Below, piece after piece: positions 32,900 to 43,412 of a stretch of DNA of 64,000 nucleotides. The first letter of the stretch is position 1; each line of letters starts with the position of its first letter. The DNA comes from Alligator mississippiensis. Lineage: Eukaryota; Chordata; Crocodylia; Alligatoridae. The DNA lies in assembly GCF_030867095.1 (NCBI RefSeq), contig NC_081826.1, positions 251,700,251 through 251,764,250 of the forward strand, given 5' to 3'. Both the position numbers and the translations under genes were made by a program. The notes beneath the pieces were generated by a model that worked only from the letters and a program-made list of their open reading frames with translations, searched no databases and was not told the origin of the DNA.

Positions 32900-34575
32900 G
32901 TTTGTAAATTCAAACAGGAACTGAACCTCACTAACCTCATCACCAGAAACCAACTTCCTACAGCCCAGAACACACTGAATGGATCCAGGCCATGCCATGA
33001 CAAGACATGCAAAACCTGCCAACAATACCTCCAGTGTGGAGAGATCTTCACAATATAATACATATCTCCATCAGGGCACTTTGATAGATTTTTCAGTGCT
33101 GGACAAGCCACAGCCAAATGTGACAAGATCTGGCCACGGTTGCCCGGGAACACCTGTCCTGTTCACCGATCAGTGTTCCGAGCAAGAGGGTGTTCAGCAT
33201 TGCTGAGGATGTAGTGACATCCCACCATACCTGCTTGGATCCTGGTTTGGTGGAGCAGCTGGTGTTCCTCAAGGTGAGCCTCCCACTACTGGGGTTCCCC
33301 AAGCTCCAGGTGCAGGTGGAAAATATGTGGAGACACCAAGCAACAACTGTGTACCAGAATGAACGCACACTGAAAATCTGTGTGGGACTCATCCATCACC
33401 TCGGCTTGAAGGAGAGCCCTCTGATGGCCTGATTGGTCCAACCAGTGCCCTGTGAGGGAGAAGTAGGCGTGATCTCCACCCTGGCTGCTCCAGATGTCCA
33501 AGGTAAAGTGTAAGACCACCTATAGATCTGCCTTCCACAGCTCCTCCCTCAAGTACTCCCTGCGTGCCTCATACAGGGAGGGCACTACCGTTCTGCTGCA
33601 GGTGATGCATCGGGTCACTTTGAATGTTGGGGCCACAAGCACCATGAGCTGATTGAACCCTCACTGCTCAACTAAGGAGAAGGGCTGGCCATCCACAGCA
33701 AGCATCTCCCTAGTGCTCTGGGTGATCTTGTTGCCTGCCTCTGCTTTGCGGGGACAGGGGCTTTGGAGCGAGAGGGGGACTTCCCTTTGGGCACGCTCCC
33801 ACTGGTGCCAGGATAAGGAGGAGCAAGGGCAAAGGGGTTCTGCCTGCAGAGATGCCTCAGCATCCCTATGGTGCTTATGTGTTTTGTTTCTGTGCCCTGG
33901 CTGGCTTTGGCTCAGCAGTGCAGGCAGATAGAGTATGTGGAATCATCTGCCAGCTCAAAATGATCCTAGACCACACTACCCACTTGCTTCTGGGGTGCGG
34001 GTGCATGTGTGGATGCTGCAGTTTCTTCCTCCTAGCTGGCAGAGGCACAGCAATGGGAGGAGCGGACTCAGCTGAGTCACTCGCCTCTGCAACCTCTACC
34101 TCAGCCTCCTCTGAAGTGCCTTCTGTGGAAGGAGACCTGGCTCTAGGGGAAACTTGAGGGGTGTGGCGCACAAACTCAGATGATTCCCCCTCCTTCCCCA
34201 GAATTTTCCTTGCTATGGCACTCAGCTCCAGATCCCACTCCAGCTCTTCCTCTGGCACTGCAGCATGGGATTTGAAATGGGGGTGCAGGAGACTGACATG
34301 CTAGCGCTGGTACTGCTGCTTGTTGTCATGCTGGTGAGGGGGTGGGGGAGTTATGGCTGGTGCTCTTGGAGGGGATGCAGGCTCAGGCACAAGCAGTGGC
34401 ACTGCTCCCCTCTCCTTGCTGCCAGTAGAACCAGAAGCCTTATCCCTGCTAGTTGTAGGAAAGAGGCTGTGTCTCAGTTTGGGGGGAGGGGGAACTTATA
34501 CCTCTCCCTCTACCCCCTCTTCCAAACCTGAAGGTTTCCCAGCTGCCTTTCCATCATGCTTCATGGTGTGTTTCA
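32900..34575 (-). pseudogene. hAT transposase (BED finger / RNase H-like), decayed
   Basis: The probable start is MKHDGKAAGKPSGLEEG at about 34565. An acidic leader (EEELEWDLELSAIARKI) follows at 34250. A degraded BED zinc finger lies at 34000-33870, where SKWVVWSRIILS...HTLSACTAEPKPARAQ parallels the usual VWxxF...C..C.......K pattern. The RNase H-like core begins at 33510 with HFTLDIWSSQGGDHAYFSLTGHWLD, matching the hAT signature TxDxWtS...YxsLTaHwid and holding the first catalytic Asp. Near 33225, VTTSSAMLNTL stands where hAT enzymes have VTTDNAANM, so the second Asp is lost. The C-terminal dimerisation region and third acidic residue are not recognisable. Many stops and frame changes disable it. 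Confidence 0.72.
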
Positions 34576-34599
34576 TAGTGTCTTGTCTTTATAAAAATA

Positions 34600-34850
34600 T
34601 ATAAATGTGTGTGTGTGTTTTCATATATTGTATTTCTATATTATAATATGCTTACAATATAATAAATAAAAAATTGATAAATGTACATGCATATTATACT
34701 ATAGAATTTATATAGGAAGACACAATATAATAAATAAAATAAAAATATATAAATGTATATGTGTGTCTATATAAATTCTATAATAATATGCAATATAATT
34801 ATGAAATTGAAAATGATCAATCAGTGAAAATAATAATAAAATAAAAGGGC
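34600..34850. repeat. AT-rich zone with a 28-bp inverted repeat
   Basis: gcatattatactatagaatt (from 34689) is mirrored by aattctataataatatgc ending at 34791, giving arms of about 27 bp with a 47-bp loop. The surrounding DNA is (AT)n-like with a GT run near 34604. Confidence 0.7.
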
Positions 34851-35304
34851 CTAGAAAGAAAGCAAATGGTATTGCGGAATCCCACCTGCTAGGCTAGCAA
34901 GTAGGAAATCAATGGTAGTAGTAGCCTTTGTTGTCTAGCGCTCCTGAGCTTCTGGAAGATAGCTCAGTAACTGACCCCAAAGCAGAAAGCAGGCCAGTTC
35001 AAACAATGCTGCCTTTTCTGTTGTTTTTCCATCCCTCCCCCAGAACACTGGGATTGGAAGGGACCTCAGGGAAGGATCACAGTCACTGGCCAGCTACACA
35101 GTCAATGTCAGAGCAGTCCTTTCCCCCCCTTTCCCCTCCCTCTCCTTATTTTCTGCTTCCCTGCAGGCAAGCCCAGCTTCAGCTTCAAAACTCGAAATGT
35201 TTCAAAACTTTAGAAACATTTCAACTGCCCTTGTTTCATTTCAAGGCTGTTTCAAAGCACTTAGTTTCATTTTGGTTTCACTGTTTTGAGCTCGAAATGA
35301 GTCA

Positions 35305-36628
35305 AAACAGTGTAGCCCAGGTAACCTGGGTATATACTTCCCTTCTCCAATTGAAGGGGATTGTTAGCTGGCAGGTGTGCTGTGGGGTGGGAACTGCAGA
35401 CCGCTCAGTTTCCCTCTGTCCCTATAGAACCAGGCCAGGACAGTCAGGGGACTTAAGTTAATGTAAATAAATGTGTATATACTTATCACAGGGGAAAGAA
35501 ACATGGATATAAACATGTACAATGTATATATATATATATATATATATTTATAAGATATCTAAACCAGTAACATAAACAATACCCTCTGGGTAAATGACAT
35601 AAAACCTTATACCAGTGCTCCAGGTACAGGTAAGTCACCGGTAAGTATCTGATCTGAAACAAATTAACCTCAAAGATAATGCCGAGGGGATATCCCAATG
35701 CCCTGGGGCTTTTCCCAAGCCCTACAAAGAAGCTGGTAACTTTAGTGGGGCCCTCTCAGTGGGACCTCCCCTTTTAGGAGCCCTTAACTAACTGGGGGGG
35801 ACTCCCTTCCCTTGTGAGAATCCTCTTTTCCCTGCAACTCACGGCTCCCAGGCCTGGAGGGTGGTTCTCATCTTCTGTGCCAGGCTGCTCTCTCGCTGCA
35901 GTGGGCTTCAGTGGGGGTCGCTGTCCCCTGGAACAGGGCTCTGCTACGCAGGGCTTTTGGGACCTCTGGCTTGGCCCTGTCAGCTGGCTCAGTAGCCCAA
36001 TCACCGTCAGGCTCTCTGGACTCAACCTTTTGCTATGGGTTGGAGGCCTGGGTTGCCTCGTGCAGCACCAGACTTGGTCCGCTCCCGGACCCTCCATGCA
36101 GCGCCTCCTGCACCAAGCTCCCAGCCTTGTTTCGGGGGTTGAGGACCTGAGCCACCCAAGCGCTCCAAAGGTCCTACTTCATGCACCAGCCTGTGCACCG
36201 TGTCTCTGGCCACACGCCAGAGGTTGCAGACCCGAGTTGCCTCACACAGCTCCCAGGGTCTGGACGCCATGTGCTGTGCTGCACACGGAGAGCCTAGCTG
36301 CTGGAGCCATCTGCCGTTTCCTGCTGATGGAGGTCTTCAGGGGCACTTCTGGGCTACTGCTTCAACCTTCAGAGTAGCTCTCCTCAGCTCTTCTAAGCCC
36401 CGCTCTTCTCTCTCTCCCGGACGTGCTTCCCTCATGCTGAGTGTGCAGCTCCTTTTATATGCTCCAGGACTCCACCCCTGAAGTCTTCCGAACCTGAGTG
36501 TTACATTCTTCAATCAGGTCCACGGGGGGAGGGGTGGGACTCGTCTCCTGTTCCCCTCAGGAAAGGGGTGTGACTGAACTCCTCTGGCTGCCTCCTGATT
36601 GGGGGATGAGCTCCACCAATCAAAACAG
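35305..36628 (-). mobile_element. Solo LTR (1.3 kb) nested in the hAT element
   Basis: The LTR spans 35311-36622 and is flanked by AAACAG on both sides (35305-35310 and 36623-36628). Read on the minus strand it begins tgattggtgg and ends gggctaca, so it is bounded by TG...CA. A TATA-like catataaaagg lies near 36455 on the minus strand. No internal retroviral region is present, so this is a recombined solo LTR. The 6-bp duplication would fit some endogenous retroviruses, but family assignment is open. It is younger than the hAT it interrupts. A (TA)n run lies at 35525-35548. Confidence 0.72.
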
Positions 36629-36733
36629 CAAGATTTCAAGCCTGGAACTCAACCCAAGCTCCAAAAGGCAAGCCTGCTATAACAGCATCGAAATGAAACA
36701 GCTAGCAAAATTTCGCACAGCCCTAGTGTCCAG

Positions 36734-38197
36734 TGATTTAATTGTGTTCAAAATTTGATCAAATACCTAAGTGTGACAAATAGCAAGTTATGCACCTTTT
36801 TGTGTAATGAGAGAAAAAATCTTTGTTTTATGGCATTGACAGCCCCCACTTAATGGTTAAATATAAGCTTCTCTCTGAAGCAGGGTATTACTTAATTGTC
36901 CACTATAGAGTTTTTTTGGACAAATCTAATACTGGTTGGTGTCACAGATAAGGTGGTGGATAAATGAGCACTACTCTGATCTGGCATGGTAGTTCTTATA
37001 GGCATCATTTGCTTCTATGCTGGGACACTTTTATATCAGATAGGCTATACAAAAGGCTCTAGAAGTGAAAGTTTCCACTTAGAGGATGCCATGTAAAAGT
37101 AGTATGTGTATACATGGTGTAGCCATCCCTACATTGCCTCCTGTAGCAGCTGTCTGCGTCTGAGCTGTTTCCATGATCAGGGACCCCCATTGCACTCAGC
37201 TTTTCCTGGATGTTGAAATAACTCTAGGGACTATGGGCAGCTAAGTGTAAATAGCAGGGTTACTTAATCTGTGCCATTGACAGAAGTGGTTCCCACATGT
37301 CCTTTAATGCAGTGCTAACTTCCTGAATCTGCATACAATCTGCATAATACCATACTGCCTCACAGATAATGCACCCTGGAAAAAATATGCACCTTGTTTA
37401 TGAAAGGCAGAATGAAGAAAATAGATCTTTTCTTGGAGTAAGTAACTGCATAGCAGCACCTACAGAGCCAAACCTGCTTATTGTTCTGCTTCCTGAGGAT
37501 TGCATGCAGATTATTTTACTTCTGCTTTCTCCCAGTGAGCAGCAGAAACTGCTCTTGCCATATTTCCTGACGTGTAATGCACGTTCCTTCCCAGCAGCTG
37601 GTTTTTGGGGAAAAGGTATGTGCTGTATGTGAGAAAGTACTGTAGCTTGATGGGCTGAACTACTCTATTCATGTATTTTCTGTTGTTGTAATTCAGAATT
37701 AACATCATAATGTCAGTATCAGCAGTGGTAACTACTTTGTTGATCATATTGACAGAAACATCTAATTTATGATCTTAGTCCAGGCTCCCAAACTGCTTCC
37801 AAAAATGACCCCATAAGGTGAAAATGCTGCAACTATTTCTTCTCATCTGCCAAAGCCCCCAGTTTTCCCTTTGGGAACTTCTTCGATGCAGTGCTGAATT
37901 ATCAGTACTGGCATAATAACTGAAAATATGAGGACAGCATAAAAATTAGTTTAATATCCAGATAACACAGCACTTATTACACTTATCTTATTTGTTTTTC
38001 CATTTTACTTTTTTTAAAACTTTGTTATTTAAATTAACCTGTCCCTGGTATACCAATTAAATCATAATTTTGATTATATACTGAGATTTCCAGGTCCTCC
38101 TGTTTATTCTCCATGCTTCTTGCATCAGTATACAGACATCTAAGATGTTTGGTAGATTGACCCAATAATTTCTTACTTGTCTCATCTATGACTTTTA
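36734..38197. other. Unannotated DNA
   Basis: A faint match to an L3-like tail (ctctgatctggcatggtagttcttata) is visible near 36977. Otherwise nothing was recognised. Confidence 0.4.
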
Positions 38198-38760
38198 AGC
38201 CCCATCTACACATTACACTTAAGGCGTGATTAACCAGTTAATCACACTTTAAGTGGTCACCTGGCCACAAGTTCAATCAATAAATGGTGTGATAAAAAAG
38301 GAATAAGCTACAAAGTTACTACACGTATCTTGTGGAATAACTTTGTAGCTGGTTCCTATCGTGACATTAACTGAACATGTGACATGGGGCCCATGTGGCT
38401 GACAGCCCCATCTGCTGATCAGAGCCCCTAGCTGGGGGGGGGTCCATGTACATCCCAGAGCCTAGGAGCTCTCAGCAGATAAGGCACCCTGTGTGACACC
38501 CCTCCCCTTCTCACAACTGGGACATTGCAATAGCCAGCTTCAGGCTCCCTGCTGCAGGGATCCCTGGGGTGCCCCCTGGATTGGAGCCCAAGTCAGAGAT
38601 GGGATTCCCAGCCACAAGAGTGCATGGTGTGCCCTTGCAGCTGGAAGCCCCATCAGAGCTCCCAGGCCTCCCTACCATGGGAGCTTACTTCTTGCTAGTG
38701 CACCAGCAATAGAGCAAAATGGGATCTAATGCATGATCCACACAATCATGCCTCTTGCCA
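38198..38760. repeat. MITE-like region with two hairpins
   Basis: The left part begins ttaagccccatctacacatt, in the style of a Harbinger-type end. acttaaggcgtgattaac (38217-38234) pairs with gttaatcacactttaagt (38237-38254). agctacaaagtta (38306-38318) pairs perfectly with taactttgtagct (38338-38350). The right terminus could not be found, so the element may have been cut by the hAT copy starting at 38766. Confidence 0.5.
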
Positions 38761-38765
38761 TATCT

Positions 38766-39305
38766 TAGGGGTGTGCAAAATGGGCCCTATTCAATTTGGA
38801 TTCAGATTTGGCCTGAATCAGGGACAGTGATTCAATTCATTGATTTGGATCACTGTCGCCGATTCGATTTGACTGAATCAAAACCTGAAGATTTGATGCT
38901 GATTCAGAGAATCAGCAATTTGGCCATAGACAGAGCTTTAAATGTTTTTTCTATATACCTTGAGGTACCAGGCATGGTTCATGAATGCTGGGATGGATGG
39001 AGCATCCCACAGGAGTACAGGCCCCCCCCCCCCCGCATGCTTGGCAGTAAACTCAGAAGTGGACTGGAAGTACATCCGTCCCACTTCCAGGTCCATCGGG
39101 GAGCACACTGGGGGCCTCCCCTTGACTCACCCAGCTTGGCGATCAGCCATGGGGGAACCCCAGGTCCCCCCCCAGACCCAGGAGGCACCAGTCACTGAGC
39201 CACTCCCTGGCAGGCCCAGAAGTGGACTGAAAGTGCTTCTGGTCCACTTCCAGGTCTGCTGCCAAGCACGCTGGGGACCCGCCATGCTCTTGTGCTCCAG
39301 GGAAC
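38766..39305. mobile_element. hAT-like element, TAGGGGTGTGCAAA family, truncated
   Basis: It starts taggggtgtgcaaaatggg and follows the copy at 9400-10085 closely through its GATTC-rich subterminal zone and its core (gaagtggactgaaagtgctt). The right third present at 9400-10085 is missing; LTR-like DNA begins at about 39306. No target duplication can be read. Confidence 0.72.
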
Positions 39306-40140
39306 CCTAGCCCTGTTACCAGGAAGCAGAGTGGCCTTGTAACAGGGAACCCTAGACCTGTTATCAAGAAATGGGGCAGCCCCTTTAAATCCAGAACCTT
39401 CCGGGTGCAGCCAGCTGTTCGAGCAGTGGTTAAGGTTCAAGCCCTGCCAGCTGGTCAGGTGACAGGAAGGGGAAGGTCAGAACCATATAAGCCACAAGTG
39501 GAGAAGAACAGGGAGGCAGCAGAGAGGGAGACTCCTTTTGACTATGGAGCAGCTGCAGCAGCCTCCTTGGGAAGAATATGCCATGCTGTGAGACAGAAGC
39601 ACAAGTACATGTAAGCAGGCACTTTGCCTCTCTGATTTTTTTTAATTTTTATTATAAGGTCATAGGAGCCTATGGTTTCCATTTAATGTTAAAATGCCCT
39701 GGTTTGTGGATGAGGCTGTAGGGGAGGAGGAGGCCTCATTAGTGCCAAGGGGCGCCATGATAGAGGGCTCAAGAAGCCCTGCTGCACTAGGGCCATGAGC
39801 CCAAAGCCACTTGAAGGGGACATAGGAGCCTTGAAGCCAGGTCCTAGTGGGTGAACTTGGGCGAAAGGCCCTAACTGCAGAAAGAGGGGCAAAGCTGGAG
39901 GGGGCTGAGGCCCCAAGAGCCTGATGCCACAGGGGTGCAACAGAGAAGGGCCAGTAGGCCTGGTGTCATGGGGATTATGGAATGGAGGGCCTTGAGCCCA
40001 AGTGAGTTAAAGGGCTAGAGCCTTGGAGTCAAGCCCTGATTAGTGGGTTTTGACTGACAGGCCTAGCTAGAGAGAGAGGGGGTAAGCCCACAGTGGCTGA
40101 GACCCCATCATAAAGAGAAATTTATAAAACATCTGTGAGG
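39306..40140 (+). mobile_element. Possible LTR-like fragment
   Basis: It carries a promoter-like accatataagcc at 39482 and a later zone (gaggaggaggcctcattagtgcc) resembling gctggaggaggcctcatagg inside the solo LTR at 51093. A serially repetitive gag-gcc-rich tail is also shared in style. Ends and target duplication were not found. It appears to be an old, incomplete LTR, but a non-LTR repeat cannot be excluded. Confidence 0.4.
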
Positions 40141-40169
40141 CACAGGCCTTGTCAAGGGGAGGTAGGAGC

Positions 40170-40930
40170 ATGCTTTTTTTTTTTTGCTTTTTTTTTTGCC
40201 CTTGCTCCACTGGAGCTATGGCCACCCCTCTGAGTCCTGATGCCACTGCTTGCCCTGTGCAGTCTGTACCAGCTCTGACCCCCCGCTTGTGCCCCCCCAC
40301 ACTGGCAAAATGCTCGTGCTCCCTGGACACCAAGGCAGGGGGTGCTGTCCCCATCAAGACCTCTGCCCCCTTGCTGCTCCAATGGTGGTTGCATGGCCAG
40401 AGGGTGGCTGGCAGGGCCCCTTAGGTGAGGGGACAGGGAGGGGGGTTATCCCACTGCTTGCCATGTGCAGGGAGTGAGCAGTGGCAGTTGGGGCAGGCAG
40501 ACCTTGCTGCACTCCCCCAGGGGCAGAAGGGGTAGAGGAGGGAATAACCCCCCCCCGCCCCCTATGCCTCAGGGGGCCAAACCAACTGGTGTCTGGCCAT
40601 GCCTGCCCCCACCACTGCAGCAATGAAGGGGGAGTCCCAGGCAGACCCCAGCTTGGGTCTGTGCCAATGGGACGGGAAGGAGGGAATTAAAGCCCTTCCC
40701 CGACCAGTTCACTCCAGGCTACTACTGGGGCTGGCCATGCCCCCGCCACTTGAGCAGCCAGCGGAGAAATCCAGGTCTGTGCTGGTGGGACAAGGGAGGG
40801 TGGGGGGAATAAACCTCTTCTCTCCTCCCTTCCAGGATCAGTGTCTGGCCAGGCCCCTGCCCCATAAAGAGGGCAGAGGGGTGGGGCATCCCTGCACCAC
40901 TGGAGCAGAGAGCACAGCCCAGAGAGCATG
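40170..40930. repeat. GC-rich minisatellite-like tandem repeat
   Basis: Units of about 115-145 bp recur, each with a ctggccatgcc-like start (40591, 40731, 40849) followed by a gggacgggaaggagggaataa-like middle. About three to four diverged units are visible. A T-rich tract at 40172-40200 lies at its left. Long open frames here are artefacts of the repeat. Confidence 0.6.
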
Positions 40931-40967
40931 CCAGGGGACTCTAGTTTAACTTAAACCAGGAAGGGGT

Positions 40968-41147
40968 CTAGGACAGAAGTTGTATAAACCAGTTTGAGCA
41001 CAATCAGTTAAGTCTAATACTATATTCAACTAGGTTTATTTCAAACTGGTTTTGGCCATTTTGAAACTGCTTTATGTGCACTGAACTTATGTTCTGTTAC
41101 AGGTTTAATCCAGTTTCTGATCACTTAAACTGTAACTTCTGTCCCTA
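40968..41147. mobile_element. Snapback MITE, 174 bp
   Basis: The ends ggacagaagttgtata (40971) and, reversed from 41144, ggacagaagttacagt are inverted. Inversion continues inward for about 40 bp with small gaps. CTA flanks both sides (40968-40970 and 41145-41147). A 3-bp flank suggests Harbinger-type integration, but that is inferred only from the flank. Confidence 0.68.
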
Positions 41148-41361
41148 GCCCAGAGGAACTGAGATCATGTCACCTATGCAAATGAATCTCTCTATGGCAG
41201 AGAGCCTCTGGCCAGCAGAGCTTCCTGTAAATTATCCTGATCATTTTCATATACAAATGACCAGTTAGACATGTAACTAGCTAGTTGCACAAGTGGCTGC
41301 CTTACTTGCTCATACTGCCTTGTGAACAGGACCTCCAGCTTTCTTTGTATATAGTTTTAAT

Positions 41362-41841
41362 AGCTATTTCAGGGGTTGTCAACCGGGGGTACGTATACCC
41401 CTGGGGGTACTTGGACTTGTCCTAGGGGGTATGCATGGGTGGGTGGGGATGGCTGCACCGCTGCATCCCAGAAGCAGGGCTGTGACAAGGCAAGGGCTTC
41501 GATGCCCCTCTGTGGGGTGGGGAAGCTCGCACACAGTGGCTGCTACCACCACACACCAACCCAGTGAGCTTCCCCAACCCGCAGAGGGGCACCACTGCCC
41601 TTACCCCAGCCCAGTGAGCTTACCCACCCTGCCCCGGCCCTGCTCCTGGGAGGTGGCAACGCTCCGTCCCTGCCTGCCCGCATGCCATCCCCGCCTTCTT
41701 GCTCTGTGTCTGGCCACACTCAATACCCCACCACTCCCCCAGCTTGGCATCTGACCACGCATTACCTCTTTCCCCTGCCAGCTCGGCATCCAGCCACCAG
41801 GGGTACTTAGACTAAAAAAAGTTGAAACCCTTGAGCTATTT
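41362..41841. mobile_element. hAT-like MITE, 464 bp, perfect 8-bp duplication
   Basis: AGCTATTT at 41362-41369 is repeated exactly at 41834-41841. The left end is caggggttgtcaacc, and the right end reversed is caagggtttcaac. The phrase gggggtacgtatacccctgg near the left is echoed by ggggtacttagac near the right. It is non-coding. Confidence 0.9.
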
Positions 41842-41857
41842 AATTACATAGGCGAGG

Positions 41858-43412
41858 AATATAGAATCATAGAAATTAGGGTCAGAAGGGACCTCATGAG
41901 GTCATCTAGTCCAACTCCCTGCTCAAACCAGGAACATCCTCAACTAGATCATTCCAGCCAGGGCTTTGTCAAGCTGAGCCTTAAAAACCTCCAAGGATGA
42001 AGGTTCTACCACTCCTCTAGGCAACCTGTTCCAGTGCTTCAGCAGCCTCCTAATGAGAGAGTTTTTCCTAATATCTAACCTAAACCTCCCTTGCTGCAAG
42101 TTGAGACCCTTGCTCCTTGTTGTCTGTCATCACTGAGAACAGTCTAGCTCCATCCTCTTTGGAACTGCCCTTCAGGTAGTTAAAGGCTGCTATTAAATCC
42201 TTCCCCAGTCTTCTCTTCTGTAAACTAGATAAGCCCAGTTCCCTCAGCCTCTCCTCAGAAGTAATGTGCCCCAGCCCCCTAACCATTTTTGTTGCCCTCC
42301 ACTAGACTCTCTTCAACTTGTCCATATAGTTTCTATAGTGCAGGCCCAAAACTGAACACAGCACTCCAGATGTGGCCTCACCAGTGCAGAATAGAGGGGC
42401 ATAATTACTTCCCTCGATCTGCTGGCAATGCTCTTGTTAATGCAGCCCAAGGGCAACAGGGCAAACTGTCAGGGCCAGCCTGTCCTATACTGCGAAAACT
42501 GCAGCCGCAGAGGGCTCCGCAACTAAGGGGCCCCCTGCACATAGGCACTGGAAGTGAGGGCTAATGGGGCTCAGCCCCCCCAAACACAGAGCAGCAGCAG
42601 GCACGCTGCCTTAGGGGAGTCTGGCCGCAGGGTGGGGGTGGGAGTGGCAGGCATGTTGAGCTACTCTGTGCACCTGCAGCTGGCCCAGCCGCAGGCAGGT
42701 AAATTTCTTTTAATCTGTTTTTTTTTTTTTTATTTCCATGGGCTTGGGGAAGGGCAGATTGAGACCCCCACAGTGCAGGAGAGAGTGGTGGAGGAATCTG
42801 CATAGGTGACATGGGAAGGGTAAATCATTCACCTTTGCCCCTGGCAATCCTGGTGGCAATCCTGGTGTGTGGATTCTCCCATGACCCAGCCCCCATTCAC
42901 TGTGACCCCCGTCTTGGCCTTTTTCCCTCCCCCCTCAGACTTTCCCATGGAGGGGAGGGGAGCCCCTCCCCCCCCCCTGCCAATGCCACCGCTGGCTTCA
43001 GGGCAGGGGGCCCCAAAACTATTTCTTGCAGGGGGCCCCAAAAATGGTGGGCTGGCCCTACACACTGCTGACTCATATTCAGCTTATTGTCCACTGTAAC
43101 CCCCTGGTCCTTTTCTGCAGACTGCTGCTTAGCCAGTTGGTCCTAATCCTGTAGCGGTGCATGGATTCTTCCATCCTAAGAGTAGGACTTGTCCTTGTTA
43201 AACTGCATGAGATTTCTTTTGTCCCAGTCCTCCAATCTTTCTAGGTCACTCTAAATCCCAGCCCTACCTTCCAGCATATCTACTATACCCCCCAGCTTGG
43301 TGTCATCTGCAAACTTGCTTAGAGTGCAATCCATCCCATCTTCCAGATCGTTAATGAAATATTAAACAAAAATATGGCCCTAGGACCAACCCTTGTGGCA
43401 ATATTTACAATA
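41858..43412 (-). mobile_element. CR1 LINE, minus strand, split by a hAT insertion
   Basis: Left part 41858-42469 runs from the reversed tail (tagaatcatagaaattaggg) through the end of ORF2, with minus-strand GLGHITSEERLRELGLSSLQKRRLGKDLIAAFNYLKG. Right part 43061-43412 resumes exactly where the first stopped, with MDNKLNMSQQC, then the thumb and the block equivalent to GSVLGP. Both parts contain stops and small indels. The intervening 42470-43060 is a separate element. The gap-free resumption makes the reading secure. Confidence 0.9.
42462..43068. mobile_element. hAT-like element, 591 bp, nested in CR1
   Basis: The ends are cagggccagcc at 42470 and ggctggcccta at 43060, an inverted repeat of about 11 bp. 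Flanks CAAACTGT and CACACTGC agree at 6 of 8 positions, and the second keeps the CR1 wording, so the duplication has drifted. The interior is GC rich, with a T tract at 42719-42731. It is non-coding. Confidence 0.78.

Larger units (their letters stand above)
32182..36733. mobile_element. hAT transposon, 4.5 kb, with perfect 8-bp duplication and nested insertions
   Basis: GTGTCCAG at 32182-32189 is repeated exactly at 36726-36733. The ends are taggactgtgcgaaac at 32190 and, reversed, tagggctgtgcgaaat at 36725. Subterminal DNA on both sides is rich in tttcatttcgaaat words. The middle carries a decayed minus-strand hAT transposase (32900-34575), an AT-rich zone (34600-34850), a nested minus-strand solo LTR (35311-36622) and a Penelope-like piece (32590-32695). 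Without the LTR it is about 3.2 kb, the usual size of a coding hAT element. It is the only TAGGGCTGTGCGAA-type copy in the window with transposase sequence. Confidence 0.88.

Noticed and set aside
34928-35461. 177-codon plus-strand open frame
   Set aside because: It crosses the boundary between hAT DNA and the nested LTR and has no recognisable domain, so it is not a real gene.
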